Source: Symbiodinium natans (Eukaryota; Sar; Dinophyceae; Suessiales; Symbiodiniaceae). Taken from it: a DNA stretch of 64,000 bases. The notes beneath the pieces were generated by a model. It saw only the letters and a program-made list of their open reading frames with translations. It did no database searches and was not told the DNA's origin. Shown here piece after piece: positions 26,201 to 40,400 of this stretch. The first letter of the stretch is position 1, and each line of letters begins with the position of its first letter. The stretch is from assembly GCA_905221605.1 (NCBI GenBank), contig CAJNDS010000335.1:1-64000 (forward strand). The letters are read 5' to 3'. The position numbers and the translations under genes are program-made.

Positions 26201-29200
26201 CTCATTGCGAGGTGCGCATCCTGGCCGTTGCAGAACCTGAAGGAGGTCCATGTTTTTTTTATGTAGGGTTTAGGGTGTAGTTGCCCCACAAACTCCGGCA
26301 GAGGCCCTTAGTCCCACCCAAGCAGCAATTTCAAGCCAACAATTCTTAGTTCAGGAAATTCCCCCAATCATCACAAGCTACTCGGAACGATCGAGCGGAG
26401 CTCGTGCAGCCAGCAGGCACTTCGTGGTAGGTCTGGATCGTCCTCAGCAGCTCCCACCCTAAACACCCTAAACTCCCCTTAAACCCTAAACCCTGCACCC
26501 TAAACCCTAAACCCTAAACCCTGAACCCTAAACCCTAAACCCCGCACCCTAAACCATGAAGGCCCCTAGTTGTTGTGGGCTTGCGGCACCTAGGCCCTAA
26601 AACCCTGAGGCTTTCGTGCAAGCCAGTGGCCCGCAAGCAGAACCCTTTAACCACACCGGTGTCATGTAAGACGAGTAGCCTAACTAGCTTTTGGCGCATT
26701 TCCCCCCCCAATATAGAATTGCGTAGGGCTGACTTGTTTCCTACTTCCCTACCAAGAGCCAAAGTTAGCCCTAAATAAGACCACAAGATTGCAGCCCAGT
26801 TTTACATCCCAGCTCTCCTTTCAAAGCTGCCCGTGAGCTTCAAACTCTCCACCCCTGCCCAAAGTCGACGTCAATTCCAAGGATCTGCAACAAGGGGGTC
26901 GCCACGTGGGCATATGGTACCTGCAAAGTAGAAATCGGGCCCTCGGCTAATTCTAAGGGATAAGGGGTCCCCTTTTAAGGGCCCATACTGAGGGACCATG
27001 TAACTATCCCAGAACTAATCCCTAACCCCTAAACCCCTTAAACCCCCATAAGCCCCTGTGCACCCCTGAACCCCTGAAACCTAAACCTGTACACCCTGAC
27101 TTCTCCAGGACCAAGGTGCGTGAGGCCATTGGGGTGCGTGTTGCAGCGGAAGGGCGCGAGCCTCAACCCATGTCCCCACGGGTTTGAGATGAGTTTAGGG
27201 CTGAAGGTCGAATGCTTAGACTATATTGAATTTGGACCCTAATCAAGGTTTAGGATTTGAAGGGTTTGTGTTTGTGTTCAGGGTTTAAGCTTTAAAGCGA
27301 AGCGGTTCAGGGTTGGGTTGGGGGGAGGTCTAAGCTTTGGCGCTTCAAGTCTTTTCCCGGTGCGTAGGGTTTAGGGTTTAGGGTCCTCGCGGTGGACGGC
27401 AACTTTTGCAGCAGAGGCGGCGCTCGGCTTGCCTAGTGCAGGCCGAGTCTTTTTTTCCACCATGAGGTGGCTTAGCCACCCACGCCTACTCGGAGGGTCG
27501 GAGGACTTCGTACCAAAACACAAACTAGCGTATCCGGCCCAGAAACTATGATAACAAGGGTACCCTATTTTAGGTTGGTTACTTTATAAGGGAACCTTGA
27601 ACCAACAAAAAGGGAAAAGGGTACCACTGGGCTACCCAGGTGCCTTGGATGACTTATGTTGGCATTCCTTTCCTTTCAATGCCTCTCAGCCTACCAAAAG
27701 CCACCTCTTGCAGGACAATTTGGCTCTTTTCAAGCTCAACGGGCGAATCTCATATAGGAGCCTTAGCATTTAAAAGGTTTTGTTCATTTTTTTTGGGGGG
27801 GGAACTCGGGACTATGAGGGTATTCTGCTGGTTCTTATTCCGACCCTATTTTCTTTGCTGGATCCGCTCAGTGGTGTAGGAAGATGTTGAATGCCTTGCA
27901 GTAATAGTCAACACTGAGGATAGTGGCGGAAACCAGCTGCGCACTCGGCATGCGCTTCACGTAAACCACTCAACCCTCAACCCTCAACCCTAAATCCTAA
28001 ACTGCCCCAAAAAAGCCAGGCAGCAGGGACGAGCAGAGGGAGATGAAGAAGACCATGAACAAGGTGCCCACAGTCCTTTCTTAAGATCAGCTATTCGCTC
28101 TTTCAGTTGCAGCTTAGATCTCTAGCCAGCTTCTCTAAGGGTTTAGGGTATGTAAGGGGTATATAAGGGTTTAGGGTATGTAAGGGGTATATAAGGGTTT
28201 AGGGTAGATAAGGGTATATATAAGGGGGATATAAGAGGTACCATTTTAAGGGCCTATGCTAAGGGGCCGTGTAACTACCTTAGATCTCTAGCCAGCTGTC
28301 TGGGGCTTAGGGGTATCTATTGGGATGTTCAATATCACTACTTTATGTTCATCATCATTAGTATTATTCTTGTCATCATTCTTATTATTAAATGAATTTA
28401 CTCTACTTTTAATGTTTGGTTTAAAGTAACATTAATTGGACAGGTTGTTGCGCTGGCCTTGGGCCTGCCAGAAGCTGGACGACCTGTCAGGGTTTAGGGT
28501 TTGTCATAATTGCTACTATGTTATCTAGAGGAGTATATCTGTATAAAGTTTATCACGACTTGTATGGCCACAATTACTATTTGCATTGCAATTGCAAGTC
28601 TTACGAATACAAAGGGTCATGACCTCCTACACCCTCAAACCCAGCGGCTTTGGTGGCAAGGATGGGCATCCCGTTGGGCTGACCTACACCCAGAAGCCAA
28701 AACTGGTACACCCCAAGACCGTCAAGAGCTCCCACAACCCGTCAACAAACCTGCACCCCAAAACCTTCCCAACTCCCCGAAGCCTCCTCAGCCCACAGAA
28801 TACTCAAACCAAAGCCCACATGGGTAGTTCTCTAAGTTTGGGTCCCTTTTTGTGGGTTCCCTTTTCTGGGGGGTCCTTTTCATATCAGGGTGCCGGTACT
28901 ATATAGGGGGGAACCCCAAAAGGTACTCGAATTGCGAAAAACTATTGACATGAAGCCCCGCCGCCCACAAAAGATAAAGGATATCACCCTTAACACGAAT
29001 ATTTAGTTTTTGGGCTCAGGGTTTAGGGTTTAGGGGCCCTCATTAAGCAGAGTATGTTCTACTAGGATTGCCCTTAAAAACCTTCCGAAAATATTCCTGA
29101 ATATGATCCATAAGGGACAAGGTAAAATGTCCCAAAGGCCTAGTTTTCGGGGTTCTTAAAAGCAAACAGTCGTGAACATCACCCTAAACCCTAAACCCTA

Positions 29201-30807
29201 AACCCTAAACCCTAAAACCCTACAACCCTTAGGGGAACATCCCAGGTCGTAACACCCTTTGGAGCTCCTGGCAAGAAGGCTCAGCTGCAACCCTTTGGCC
29301 CTGCGGCAGGCGAGGTAGGTGAAGTGCACCTGTGGAACGAGGGGGTTTGGAGGCTGAAAGGGTTCAGGGTTTAGGGTTTAGGGTTTAGGGTTTTGGAGGC
29401 TGAAAGTGTTCAGGGATGTGTGTTTTGAAAGCTAGGCGCAAGAAACCCTCAGCCCCAAAAACTCCCCCTCCCCCTCCCTCCCTCACAAAACACAAATGCC
29501 CACCTCCCCTCTTAACCCTAAACCCTAAATCCTAACTGAAGCCCTGAACCCTGGAGACCTTCAGTGTCGGGGTGCAGGTTTGTCTGCTTCAGGGATTAAA
29601 AGGGTTTAGGGTTCCGGGTTTAAGGCTTTAGGACGTTCAGGTTTCAGGGCTTTAAGGGTTTAGGGTCATTAGGGTTGAATCTCAAAGATCTAGGAATCGG
29701 GCGTTAGACAAAACAAGCCCTACAAACGGGAGGTGGGCACGAGCGCGGCCACAGCAAAGAAGACCAGCACCAAGAGTGTGCCTCGGTTCAGACTTTAGGG
29801 CTTAGGGTGCAGTGATTGAATCACCTCCCCTCAATGTTAACCCACTCCCTTCCCCCCCACCGCCCGGGTTCGGGGGGGCCAAAGCTCGCTGCAACATCCT
29901 TTACGCATTCCGTACTATAGTACCTCTATGCCCCTAAGTCTACTTGGAGGTTCATGGTACTTAATGACCCAAATACACCTGTACTTACAACCCAATCATG
30001 TTAGGGCACTTCAAGGGCTTACAAGTGGGTTATCAGTACAGTTCTGAGTGGGTTTTTAAGTACCATGAACCTCCAAGTAGGGTCCCTTACTTGGAGGGGG
30101 GTCAATCCTCGGCGCAGGTGATTGCATCTCTGACCTGATTTAATGAAGAAAGCGTTCTGTGTTGTGCACATCTGAAATGATACAAAGGTTACACAAGGAG
30201 ATACTATTGGTAGCATTAAGCAAACCTGTAAACCCTTGACCTGCTGTTTTTGCCCCCCCCCCTCCCCCCAACACCCGGAAGCTCGACTCTTGCAACCTCA
30301 TCCGCCCTGTGAGCTCAAGCGCCCAATTCCAAGTAGCTTACCATCCATTGTGGCAGGGCTGATGGTTTTGGGGTGTTGGGGTTGAGGGCTTGTTGTGCGT
30401 GTTGTGTCTGTTGTGTCTGTTGTGTGTGTTGTGTGTGTGTTGTGTGTTGAGTGTGTGTTGAGTGTGTGTTGAGTGTGTGTTGTGTGTGTTTGTGTTGTGT
30501 GTTGTGTGTTGCGTGTTGTGTGTTGTGTGTTGTCTGTGTGTTGTGTGCGTGTGTGTGCGGTGTGTGTCGTGTGTGTGTGTGTGTGTGTGTTGAGTGTGGT
30601 GTGTGTGTGTGTGTTGTGTGTGTCGTGTGTGGTGCGTGTTGTCTGTGTGTTGTGTGTGTTGTGTGTGTTGAGTGTTGTGTGTGTTGTGTTGTGTTGTGTC
30701 GTGTTGTGTCGTGTTGTATTGTGTGTGTGTGTGTTTGGTGTGTGTGTGTGTGTCTGTGTATGTGTGTTGCGTGTGTTGCGTGTGTTGTGTGTGTGTGTGT
30801 GTGTGTG

Positions 30808-30844
<37 letters not shown>

Positions 30845-33800
30845 ATGTGTGTGTGTGTGTGTGGCAGGCAGTTAGTCTTTCATAGTTTGGCTACCCGAGC
30901 CCGCCTCTTCTAGCAGTAAGAGCCCCTTCAGCCAACCCTAAACCCCAAACCCTAGACCCTAAACCCGAAACCTCTAGAGCCAGGCTGCGCGTGGTGAACT
31001 TCATGACTGGGTCCATGGGCGCCACGCAGCTGATCGAGATCATGTCCATGTCGAAGGCCATGACCTGCTCAGTTCAGGGTTTGGGGTTTGGGGTTTGGGG
31101 TTTAGGGTTTAGGGTTTAGGGTTCTTGGAGGTTCATGTTACTTACTAACCAAAACAAGCAACTCTAAGCCCCAAATTTAAATCATATTCGGGCAGTCAAG
31201 GGTTTTAAGTGGATTCTAAGTACAGTTACGATACTCACCATAAGTGCTAGAGACAACTTCTTAAGGGGGTAGAAGGCGGGACCCCGAGAAGCTTCATCTT
31301 ATTCCCAGAAAAAACCCCCTGTATATGCCTTGTGGAGCTCCTGATATAGCGAAGTAGGCCCCCAAAGAACCCCTAAGTAATTGTGAGGTCCCTTATGTGC
31401 GCCAGCATAGGCACACCCCGCCCCCACCCCTCCCCTCCCCCCTCCCCCCCTCTCCCCCCCCTCCCCTGTGGTTCACCCCCTGTGGGTTAGAGTTTGTAGG
31501 GTTCAAGGTTTGGAGTTATGGTAGGTTTACGGTTTCCCCTCTCCCCCCTGTGGTTCGTGCTGGGTTTACGGTTCAGGGTTCAGGGTTGAAGCGGCTAAGG
31601 TTTCGGGTTTACCCTTCTCCCTCCTGTCGTTCATTGGTGGGTTTTGGTTTTCGGGCTTAGAGGGTTTGGGGTTTAGGCTGAGGTTTCTCTGTCCCCCCCC
31701 TGGTCCGTGGTGTTTGTAGGGTTAACAGGCAGGGTTTCGGGGGGGATACCATGGGGTGGGGCGGGGGATACCAGGTCGATTCTGCGGAACGCGGGCGCAT
31801 ATAAGTCCCTTGAACTTCAGCTCAAGAAAGGATGGAAGTAGGTAGCCTGTATAATCCTAAGCCCCCCGTTAAACCTCTGGGGCCTCCCCTCCCAGCTCCT
31901 GATTCCCAAACAGAAGCCCTCGGCACACAACATGTAGGTCAACATCAAAACTTTCGTTCTCAAGACTTTCGTTTCAAACTTTCGTTCGACACTTTCGCTT
32001 GATATCTGAAATCTTCACGTCCGGCCGTGTTTCGTTTCACACCCAGCCATGGACGTCAACTATTGTGAAAGCATGGGGTTTAAGAGAGAAACCTGCTCAA
32101 AACCTTTCGTTGACAGTTTACGCTGAAAAACGTCTCGTTGAAAACATGTCGTTGAAGACCTTACTGGGACCCAAACCCTGTACAATTTCTATCAACACTG
32201 AACTCTCCCGGCGCCCGTGGGTGGTTCTCTAAGTTAGGGTCCCTTTTCGGGTACCATTAGAAGGGGGCCGCCTTTTTTAGGGGACCCAAAGAAGGGACTC
32301 TAATTTAGAAACTACCCATATGAACCCTGATAAGGGAAGAGTATACTTTTTAGTGTTTAGGGCCCCTTATGCCGAAGAATATTACTCAAACCTCCCGGCG
32401 CACATATGGGGGTTTCCGAAATCAGGGGTACCTTATTGGGGTCCTTGTTTTTAGGGAGTCCTACTATTTGGGGACTATATTAGGGGTACCGTGTTTTCTT
32501 AAGCCCCCCCCCCCCCCCCCCCCCCCCCCCATATAGAATACCGGCCTCCATAGCGACCAGGATGCTCGCGAACGGCTCGCCCCAATCGATCTTGAACTGT
32601 TGGATGACTGTCAGCTGCCTTGGAAACTGCCAAGGGTTTAGGGTTTTAGCGTTGAGGGTTTATGATTTAGGGTTTTAGGGTTTAGGGTTAGGGATTTAGG
32701 GGTTTAGGGTTGAGGGTTTAAGGGGGAGCTTTGGGAGGATCTTGTGTGTTTTGCGGCTTGGGGGTTTGGGGTTTTAGGGTCTTAAGGTCCTGCATTCCCA
32801 GAGTTTCTGCTTGCTGCGGGGGCAGCGAAATCATGGTCCCCTTGACTGTTAGGGTTTAGAGTTTAGGGTTTGGGGTTGAGTTGCAGCCACAAATGGCAGG
32901 CTTAAGATTCGGGTTGCAGGGTTGCCTTAACTCGGCCGCCCGCCAAACTAGGAACAAATGGATTCCATTCTTGCGTTCGCAAGGGATCGCAGCGCTGAAA
33001 AAACAGCGCATGAGGGTACCACTGGATGTCCTGGCCGAAAGAAAGAGACCGGTTGGAATAGGGAGGCCTGCGTCGCTAACTCCCTACTACGGGACGAGCA
33101 TGAAAGGCCTCAACCCTAAACCCCAAGCCCCAAACTCTAAACCCTAAACCCTAAACTCCAGACTCTAAACCCTAAACCCTAAACTCAAGACCCTAAACCC
33201 TAAGCTCCAGACTCTAAAAAAAAGGCCAAGCGGCTGCACAATGGTCACCATCTGGCCCATGCCCAGTGCGGCGACAAGCAGGGAGCCTGCTGGACCCCAG
33301 CCTTCCCCCTAGTTCCACCCTGCCTGGGGTTTAGGGTTTAGGGTTTCCCAAATGAGGGGTTTAGGGCTTAGGGGCCTCCCGTGTTCTAGCATACTTGGGG
33401 GTTTCCAAAGTTAGGGGTGCCTTCTTGCGGTCCTTATGGGGGATCTATATCAGACCTGGAGGTTCATGTTACTCATGGCTTAGGGTTGCCCGAAGCCAGG
33501 CAGGATTTGTGGGGAGTGCTTGCAACAGCTGGAAAGTATCCTAAAGGCTTAGGGTCCAATCTTCAGGGTGTAGGATTTAGGCGTCAGGTCAAGGGCATAA
33601 ACTAGAAGCAGGCGATGCCCATGAACTCTAAAGGCAGAGCCACTGTTTACTAGGATGGCCCTTAAAACCCTCTGAGAAATATTCCTGAGCTTGATCCTCT
33701 TAAACCCTATAAGGAAAATATGATGTCCCAAGGGCCTACCCGTAACCCTAAACCCTAAACCCTAAACCCTAAACCCTAAGTGAGTCCGAGCCTGGTTGGC

Positions 33801-34390
33801 GGCTCTTCTGCCCCTCGCCCATTAGGACCAGGTAAAGAACCGCGATGCATGCTACCTCAGAAGGTTAAAGCTTATAGGGTTCTTCAGAAAGCCCTAGACC
33901 CTAAGCCCTAAACCTTAAATCCTAAACCCTAAAGGGGAAGCACTCGTACTACTCCCACATCACCAATGACAGGGTGTATAAGTTAGCTGGCTACACCGCC
34001 CTTTCCTCGTGATCCTTCAACAACAATTCAAACCTCTTACCAAAGCCACCTTAGCCCCTCACACTGACCCACCACGTAATCTATTCGCCCGGCTATAAAG
34101 ATAGAATCAAGTTCACTAAATCAGCACGGAGGGGACACCCTGCTAGGTATTGGTTTTGACATGACTTCCAAACAAGCAGTGGTATACCTGAATCATTACC
34201 TTGACCACTCCGCCAACCCCGACCTCAAGGATTCCCGTAGAGATTTCTTGGGGGTAAAACACTTGCTACAACGCTCCGCACACTTTCGTGTGTGCTTGGA
34301 GACTGCGCCAACGCGCAACCCAGAGCTTTTTAAGATTTCCAGCAAGACAGTCGGAAGCGCACGGTAGCCGTAAAAAAACCTAAAGGGGGT

Positions 34391-34434
<44 letters not shown>

Positions 34435-37400
34435 ACCTAAGAACCTTATGAGAAAGGATGGGTTTGGGGGTGTTGAGGGTTGGGGAACAGCAGGCCTAGC
34501 CCAAGCCCTGAACCCTGAACCCTGAACTCTGAACCCTGAACCCTGAACCCTAAACCCTAAACCCTAAACCCTAAACCCTAAACCGTAAGCCAAGCTGTAA
34601 ATTTTCCTTAGAATTCGGGTTCCAGGGTTTGGGGCGTCGGAGTCCACAGGACGGAAGCCGACACAGGACTCTAGGGCTCAATTCTCCGGGTGATCTAGGG
34701 ACGTAGGGTTAGGGTTTAGGGATAAAGGGTTTCGGGTTTGAGGTTTAGGGTTTAGGGTTTGGGGTTTAGGGTTTAGGGTTTAGGGTTTAGGGTTTAGGGA
34801 AATGGGGATTGCAGGCAAGGCGCGGCCAGAATGCCGCAGAAGATGACCAAGGCGTAGTCTCCCCCCACGCACTCCACGCAGACGCCGTCCTCTTGGGCAA
34901 AACCCCCGAAAACCCTAAACACCCTAAACCTGTTACTATAAGGGGGAACCATCCCAGACATCAAGGGACTAAAGGAGGGAGGGACCCGTTTTAGGGACCT
35001 TAGAGTTAAGTACAACAAAGGTACTTAAGACAAGGAAAGACGCACAACGGGCACGCCTATTTTCCTTGAGCCAAATACAATCAGTCATCCGAATCTGCTC
35101 TCCTAACCCTACTTGGTATGTACAGCTAAACGGTGGTTTGGGGCCAGTTTAGTTAACTCCCCCCTTTAGGAGACAGAACGGTGAGACTGGACTAGCAGAT
35201 TGAGGGCAGGTTGAAACCTGCGCTCAGTAGTGTTGCGCGGTCTGAAGGACTCAAGCGCTCGGCATTTCTGATCAGGAATGCTATGGCAACGATTCGTTCT
35301 GAAGCCTCACATCCTGTCAGGACTGTGCAGTGGCGTGCTCTGGGATTGAAGAGTGCAGGGTTACACAACATGTGACCCCATAGGCTGTCGTCGTTTGGAC
35401 ATTGGACAGTCCCTTCCTCATCTTCTACCCACAATATGGGTCCACTTGTTGGATTTAACGCTACAAGGAGGTTCTTTGAGCCTTCTGCATTGTTGGAGTC
35501 TCGGTGGAGCCCCGCGACTACACCTTGCTGCACGATTATGCTTGAGAACTTGTGTGATGGCATATAACGTCGAAAGAATCGACATATCAACGCCGTTGCA
35601 TATTGAAATTTGTGTGTGTTTGTCTGCAGGCCAAACACTCCTCCTAAGACAAATGCGCCCGCAGAAAATACATGCGAGTCGTGCCCCGGTGCCCCCCTCT
35701 TATCAGGACCATGAGGTAACAGCGTCAGTAGCTGCACCAGATGCTGACAAGTCGGGACCTTTGGGCAACTGCCTGCGAAGACTTCTGCGGCAAGATTTGC
35801 CTCTGCAAGTGCGGCGACGGCAATTTCCAGGTGGGGTCCATCGCTGGATGCTGTCAAGCCAAACTGTGCGAGAGTATGTGGCCATTCTGCAGGTGGAATG
35901 ACTTTTGTTAGGCCATTAGCTATCTGAGATTCGCTCTTGCAGTACACGGCAGTGACTTGTGGCGACTCTAGCTGTTCAGACATTGATGCAATGTTGACCC
36001 TGTGGACTCGATTGCAGTGTCTCAGCTTCGCCGAATAGCCTGTAGCCAGGACTTTGAGCAAGGTCTCGTTGTCTTGATGGAATACGACGTCGATAGCACG
36101 ACCGAGGAGATGCTCCATCATGACCTGAATGTTCAAAGCCTCACCAAACATGGCGGAAGCCATTGCTATGGCCTCAGCCTCGGGAGTGCTTCTTGCAACA
36201 CTCGTCTGTTTCTTAGATGCCCACCACAGCGGAAAGCGGAAATCTGTTGACCCTATAGTCATGTAGATCCCGCTCGTCGATTTTGCACTATGCGGACAAG
36301 AGGCGAAATCACTGTCAGTGAAGATGTGGATCTGGGGAGCTTCGTGATGGTTCACAGTAGCAGCTAAACATAAGCCTGTTGTACCGTGAAGATACGAAAT
36401 CAGGCGAAGTAACTGCTTGTCTTCCCATTTAGTCCACGCGGCCACTCGTGACGCTAACCGACCGATTATGAAACACAGATCAGGGCGAGCCAACCGACCC
36501 AGCCAAAGTGCTTTCATAAGTACCTTTGCAGCTACATGGCTCAGTGTGCCGGGTTGCTGCAGGTCCTCATCTGACATTAACGCCTCGGACAAACTTGGGG
36601 TTGTGACGTTACGGAGCTTTGCCTTTGGGACATCAGCAAGCTCGCAGTACGCCTCGACGACCTGCTCTGCGAAAGCAGACATATCAAGCACAAGAGTTGT
36701 GAAGTCACTGCCTCGTTGGATTCGGTGACCTCTGCCAAGGATCCGTGCATTCGAGGCTTCGATGTAACATTCGTCTTCCAGCTTGATATGCGCTCTCAGC
36801 CTTTTCCAAAACTGTGCATGAAGATGCTTTGCTCCCGACAACGTTAGGTCATCTACATACACGTTAAGTAGCAGGGTATGGGAACCCATTTGAAAGATGA
36901 AGTTTGAAGGAAACAAATCCATCTCAATGCCACCAAAGGAAGTGAGAACAGAGGCTAGGTGTTTCTGCCATAGTTTGCCAGCAAGCGGATGGCCATATAA
37001 GCTTCGCTTCAACCTTACCACCAACTTCGACCCTGATGGGTATGCTTTGTGCCATGTGTCCAACCACAGCTCCTCGGGGAGGATAACCCATGTGTCGGGC
37101 TCTCCTGCCTCAGCGAGGTCAGCTTGAAGAAATGCCTGAATGGCATCTGCAAGGCTCACTGCGTTTCCATCTTGGCAGCCGAAAAACAATGCGATGTTAA
37201 GGGCAACCAAGGAAGTTGGTGTGGTAGCCACGTCTTCAAAAAGAACATGGTTTCCGAACTGGTCAAAAACGCAGTCCCCCCTGTACACGATTCTCCCTTT
37301 GAACTTGTGTTCATGCTCAGGGAGTTCGAAATGTTTTATCCCACATAATGTGAGAAGCTCTGCAATTTTGAGTTTACGGTTTTGCCGTTTTGCATCGGCA

Positions 37401-40400
37401 CGCAAGGAAGACAAAAGACAGACTGTCAAATCATCCCACGTTCCGTTAGAACGTAACCCTTCTGCCTCCTTCTTCACGGCTGCAACTCCGCGCGGGTCTG
37501 CTTTCCATTCCCGCTTTGTTAAGTTCTTCGTGACCATGGAGGGGATGTGGCGATGGTAGCGTTGCGGATACCACGCTTCGACGATGTTGTGAGCGAGCTC
37601 TCGTGGGTATGCTTCAGTCTGCTTTGTTTGTGAGCCTTCGGCGGCCTCGTGCTGGTGGCTACCGTCACATTGCAGTTGTCCAAGAAATTGAACAAGTCGC
37701 AGATCATTAGTGGCTACGCTCCAGGGCTTGCGGATTGGATGCTCTCGGCCCTTCACTCCAGCCATGCAGCCATCAAAAGACACTTTGTGTAGACCATGTT
37801 CATCCTGAAATTCTTTCCATTCAGGGAGATCCCACCAGCCGGACCCTTTGGGCCACTCGACTGCGATCCTTCCATGATTTGCGATGGCAGTTGCGAGTAC
37901 CTTGCGGGCATACAAGAACATAAGCTTGCTCTTCTCTTGGCGATTCCGAAGACCCTTTTCGTACTTCGCCCCATGCCTATGGACGTTCATGTTCTGCCAC
38001 GGACTGAACTCGGTGCACGGCAATGAGAGCCACACATCACAACCTGGCGATGCTTCGACCTGACCTTGAACTTGTTTGACATGTTCTTCGTTGGACAAAT
38101 CAATCATGCTTCGGCATAAGCGGACACTGTTGATGCCAATTTCGGATGCAGCTTGCGAAAGCTCTGAACTGTCGCCACACGCATATTCGAACAACACATC
38201 CTTGCCTATGATCGTTTGCACCTTTCTTTGGCGGACTCTTTCCCTGTTGGCATCGACAAAGACTTGCGTCACACCGAGCTCGACCTTCGCAACAAGACCT
38301 TCTACAGCGGGCTCACTCGAAGGGTGGAGACCAACGCCTTCGGGGAGCTCAGCTGGAGGAACTGGCTCAGGGGGCTTGGACGTCAACGCAACCCTATCAG
38401 CCTTTATCAGGGCATCGAATCTTGCTCGGCATTTAGGACTATGCTTCACGGAATCGAAAGTGCACGCTTTGCATCCTGGTGTGGCACCGAACTTAAGAAT
38501 GCGTTCAAGCGTAATGTACTCTGCGCGCCTTCGAGGAGGATCAGCAGGGGACAGTGAGCTGAATGGTATGTCCAGCGCTGTGATAGCCTCAAGTTTGGGA
38601 TCCTGGAACTCGCGAAGAGCAAGATCCGCCGCGGCCTTTAGCGGGAAGGTCTCAGTCTCTGGGACATGCACTTCCGCATATGGCACGGGGATCATGTCCC
38701 TATACCCAATCGACTTGGACTTGACGGCTTCATAGTCTAGCACCCAGATCACGTCACGATACACAAATCCGTGCTCAAACCTCCAACCTGCAAATAGTCC
38801 GGGAGCAGTTGTAGCTTCGAACTTATGCCTGCGGCTGGGGTCATGGATCCTGTAATGCACCAACTGTCCCAAGGGAAGCCTTGGGCCTTCGAATGGGGAA
38901 CCAGTTGCAACCTCGAAACGCGACTTGTCTTTGCCCTGCCACGGTACAACTGTCAAAGTCTGCGCGGCAAACTGCACGGACACATGCCACAGATCTGGAA
39001 CCACATGGAACCCAGCAGCCAAATGCACCGCGCGAGTCGATTCCTCGAGAGTTCTTATCTCTCTCTCAAGTTGGGCGTTGTGTGGAAATCTGTTTTCTAG
39101 GGTCGCTTCATGCACCCATCCTATTTGTGAGACGGCAGCTATTAACTCCTTTGCATCATCAGCCTTACACAACACGTTCGGGAGGTGCTTGTATCGGGCG
39201 CCTACAAAGGTAAGGAGGTTCTGAGCTGCTCTCTCAGCTGTGCGCGCACAGACAAAAGCTCGCAGTGCACCACTATATTCATCCCTGATGACATGGACTG
39301 CATGCTCACGCTTCGAAGGGATTATATAGTCTGTTGCAATCCTCTCGCCAAACTGTTCAGCAGGAGGCAAGTCACCTCTGTCTTCGAGAGGCTCTGCACG
39401 CTTCTTGGTGACTCTTTGTCGATACATGCGGCTTCGCTGACATATCTCACAGTAGGGATTCTTAGGGATATGCGTCAACTTGTGTGCCATTGAAGAGGCC
39501 TCCTTGATGAGTTGCTTCTGACGTTCTGATGTTACGTCCTCTCCTGAGTCCGACCCAGAACCTGGCGGAATGGCAGGTGGAGGAAGTGGAGGTGGCGGGA
39601 CCTCGGGTTCTACTGGAGCAGGAGGTTCCGGAGCCTTCGCTGCTTCAGCAGGTTTAGGAGCTTTTGCACCTTTGACCTTGTCCTTTGGACTTGGTTTAGC
39701 CTTTGGCTTTCTTGCTGAAGAGGACTTTGCCCTAGACTTCAGCTCGTCATCAGAGTCAGGTGGAGGATCTCTAGACCCGGAGGCGGTCTTTGACGGCACC
39801 CCTGGATCCTGCAACAACTCAAGCAAGGTAGACTCCTCCGTGATATGCGGCGAGGGTCGATACGTGGTGTGCCGTGAAGGCTCTATGGTAGTGCGTGCAA
39901 GAGGCTTTGCCTTTCTAGCATCGCTCATGAAGCCAGGCATCGCAACAGTGGAAGGCGAGACGAATCTGACCTGTTCCCTGAAGATTGGAACATTTCCCTC
40001 AACTCTATCGGCACATATGGCGGATTCTTCAATGACCTGAACGTGTTCGACACTCGACAGGAACATCGGAAGCTTTCCTGGCAACCATACAAACGGCATA
40101 GACTTTGTCTCTACCAACTCACCAAGTGATTTTACACTAGGGCAGTTGTCCAGGAGATATGCAGAATTGTTTCCTAGAATGGAACCCTCGAAGCCAAGCA
40201 TGAGCCCTGAATCAACGACACCATTCCCTGTGGAAAAGGATACTGTGGGTGCCTGTTCGGCCATGTGTGCGTATGCGTCTTCAGGAATGCCTTGTTCATT
40301 GAGGGCTTCACGACTCTCTAGGGATCTACCTGCACCACTATCAGCGATCCACTCGTGGTAGAACCATCCCTGTTGCGGGTGCTGATGCTGAGATGCTACA

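Noticed and set aside
30451-30913. Open frames of about 145 aa rich in Cys and Val
   Set aside because: They are translations of the GT-rich microsatellite in overlapping frames; no codon bias or domain.
35004-35158. LTR boundaries as TG...CA
   Set aside because: The target duplication CTTAG fixes the ends at AGTTAA...TTAACT; no TG/CA ends fit.
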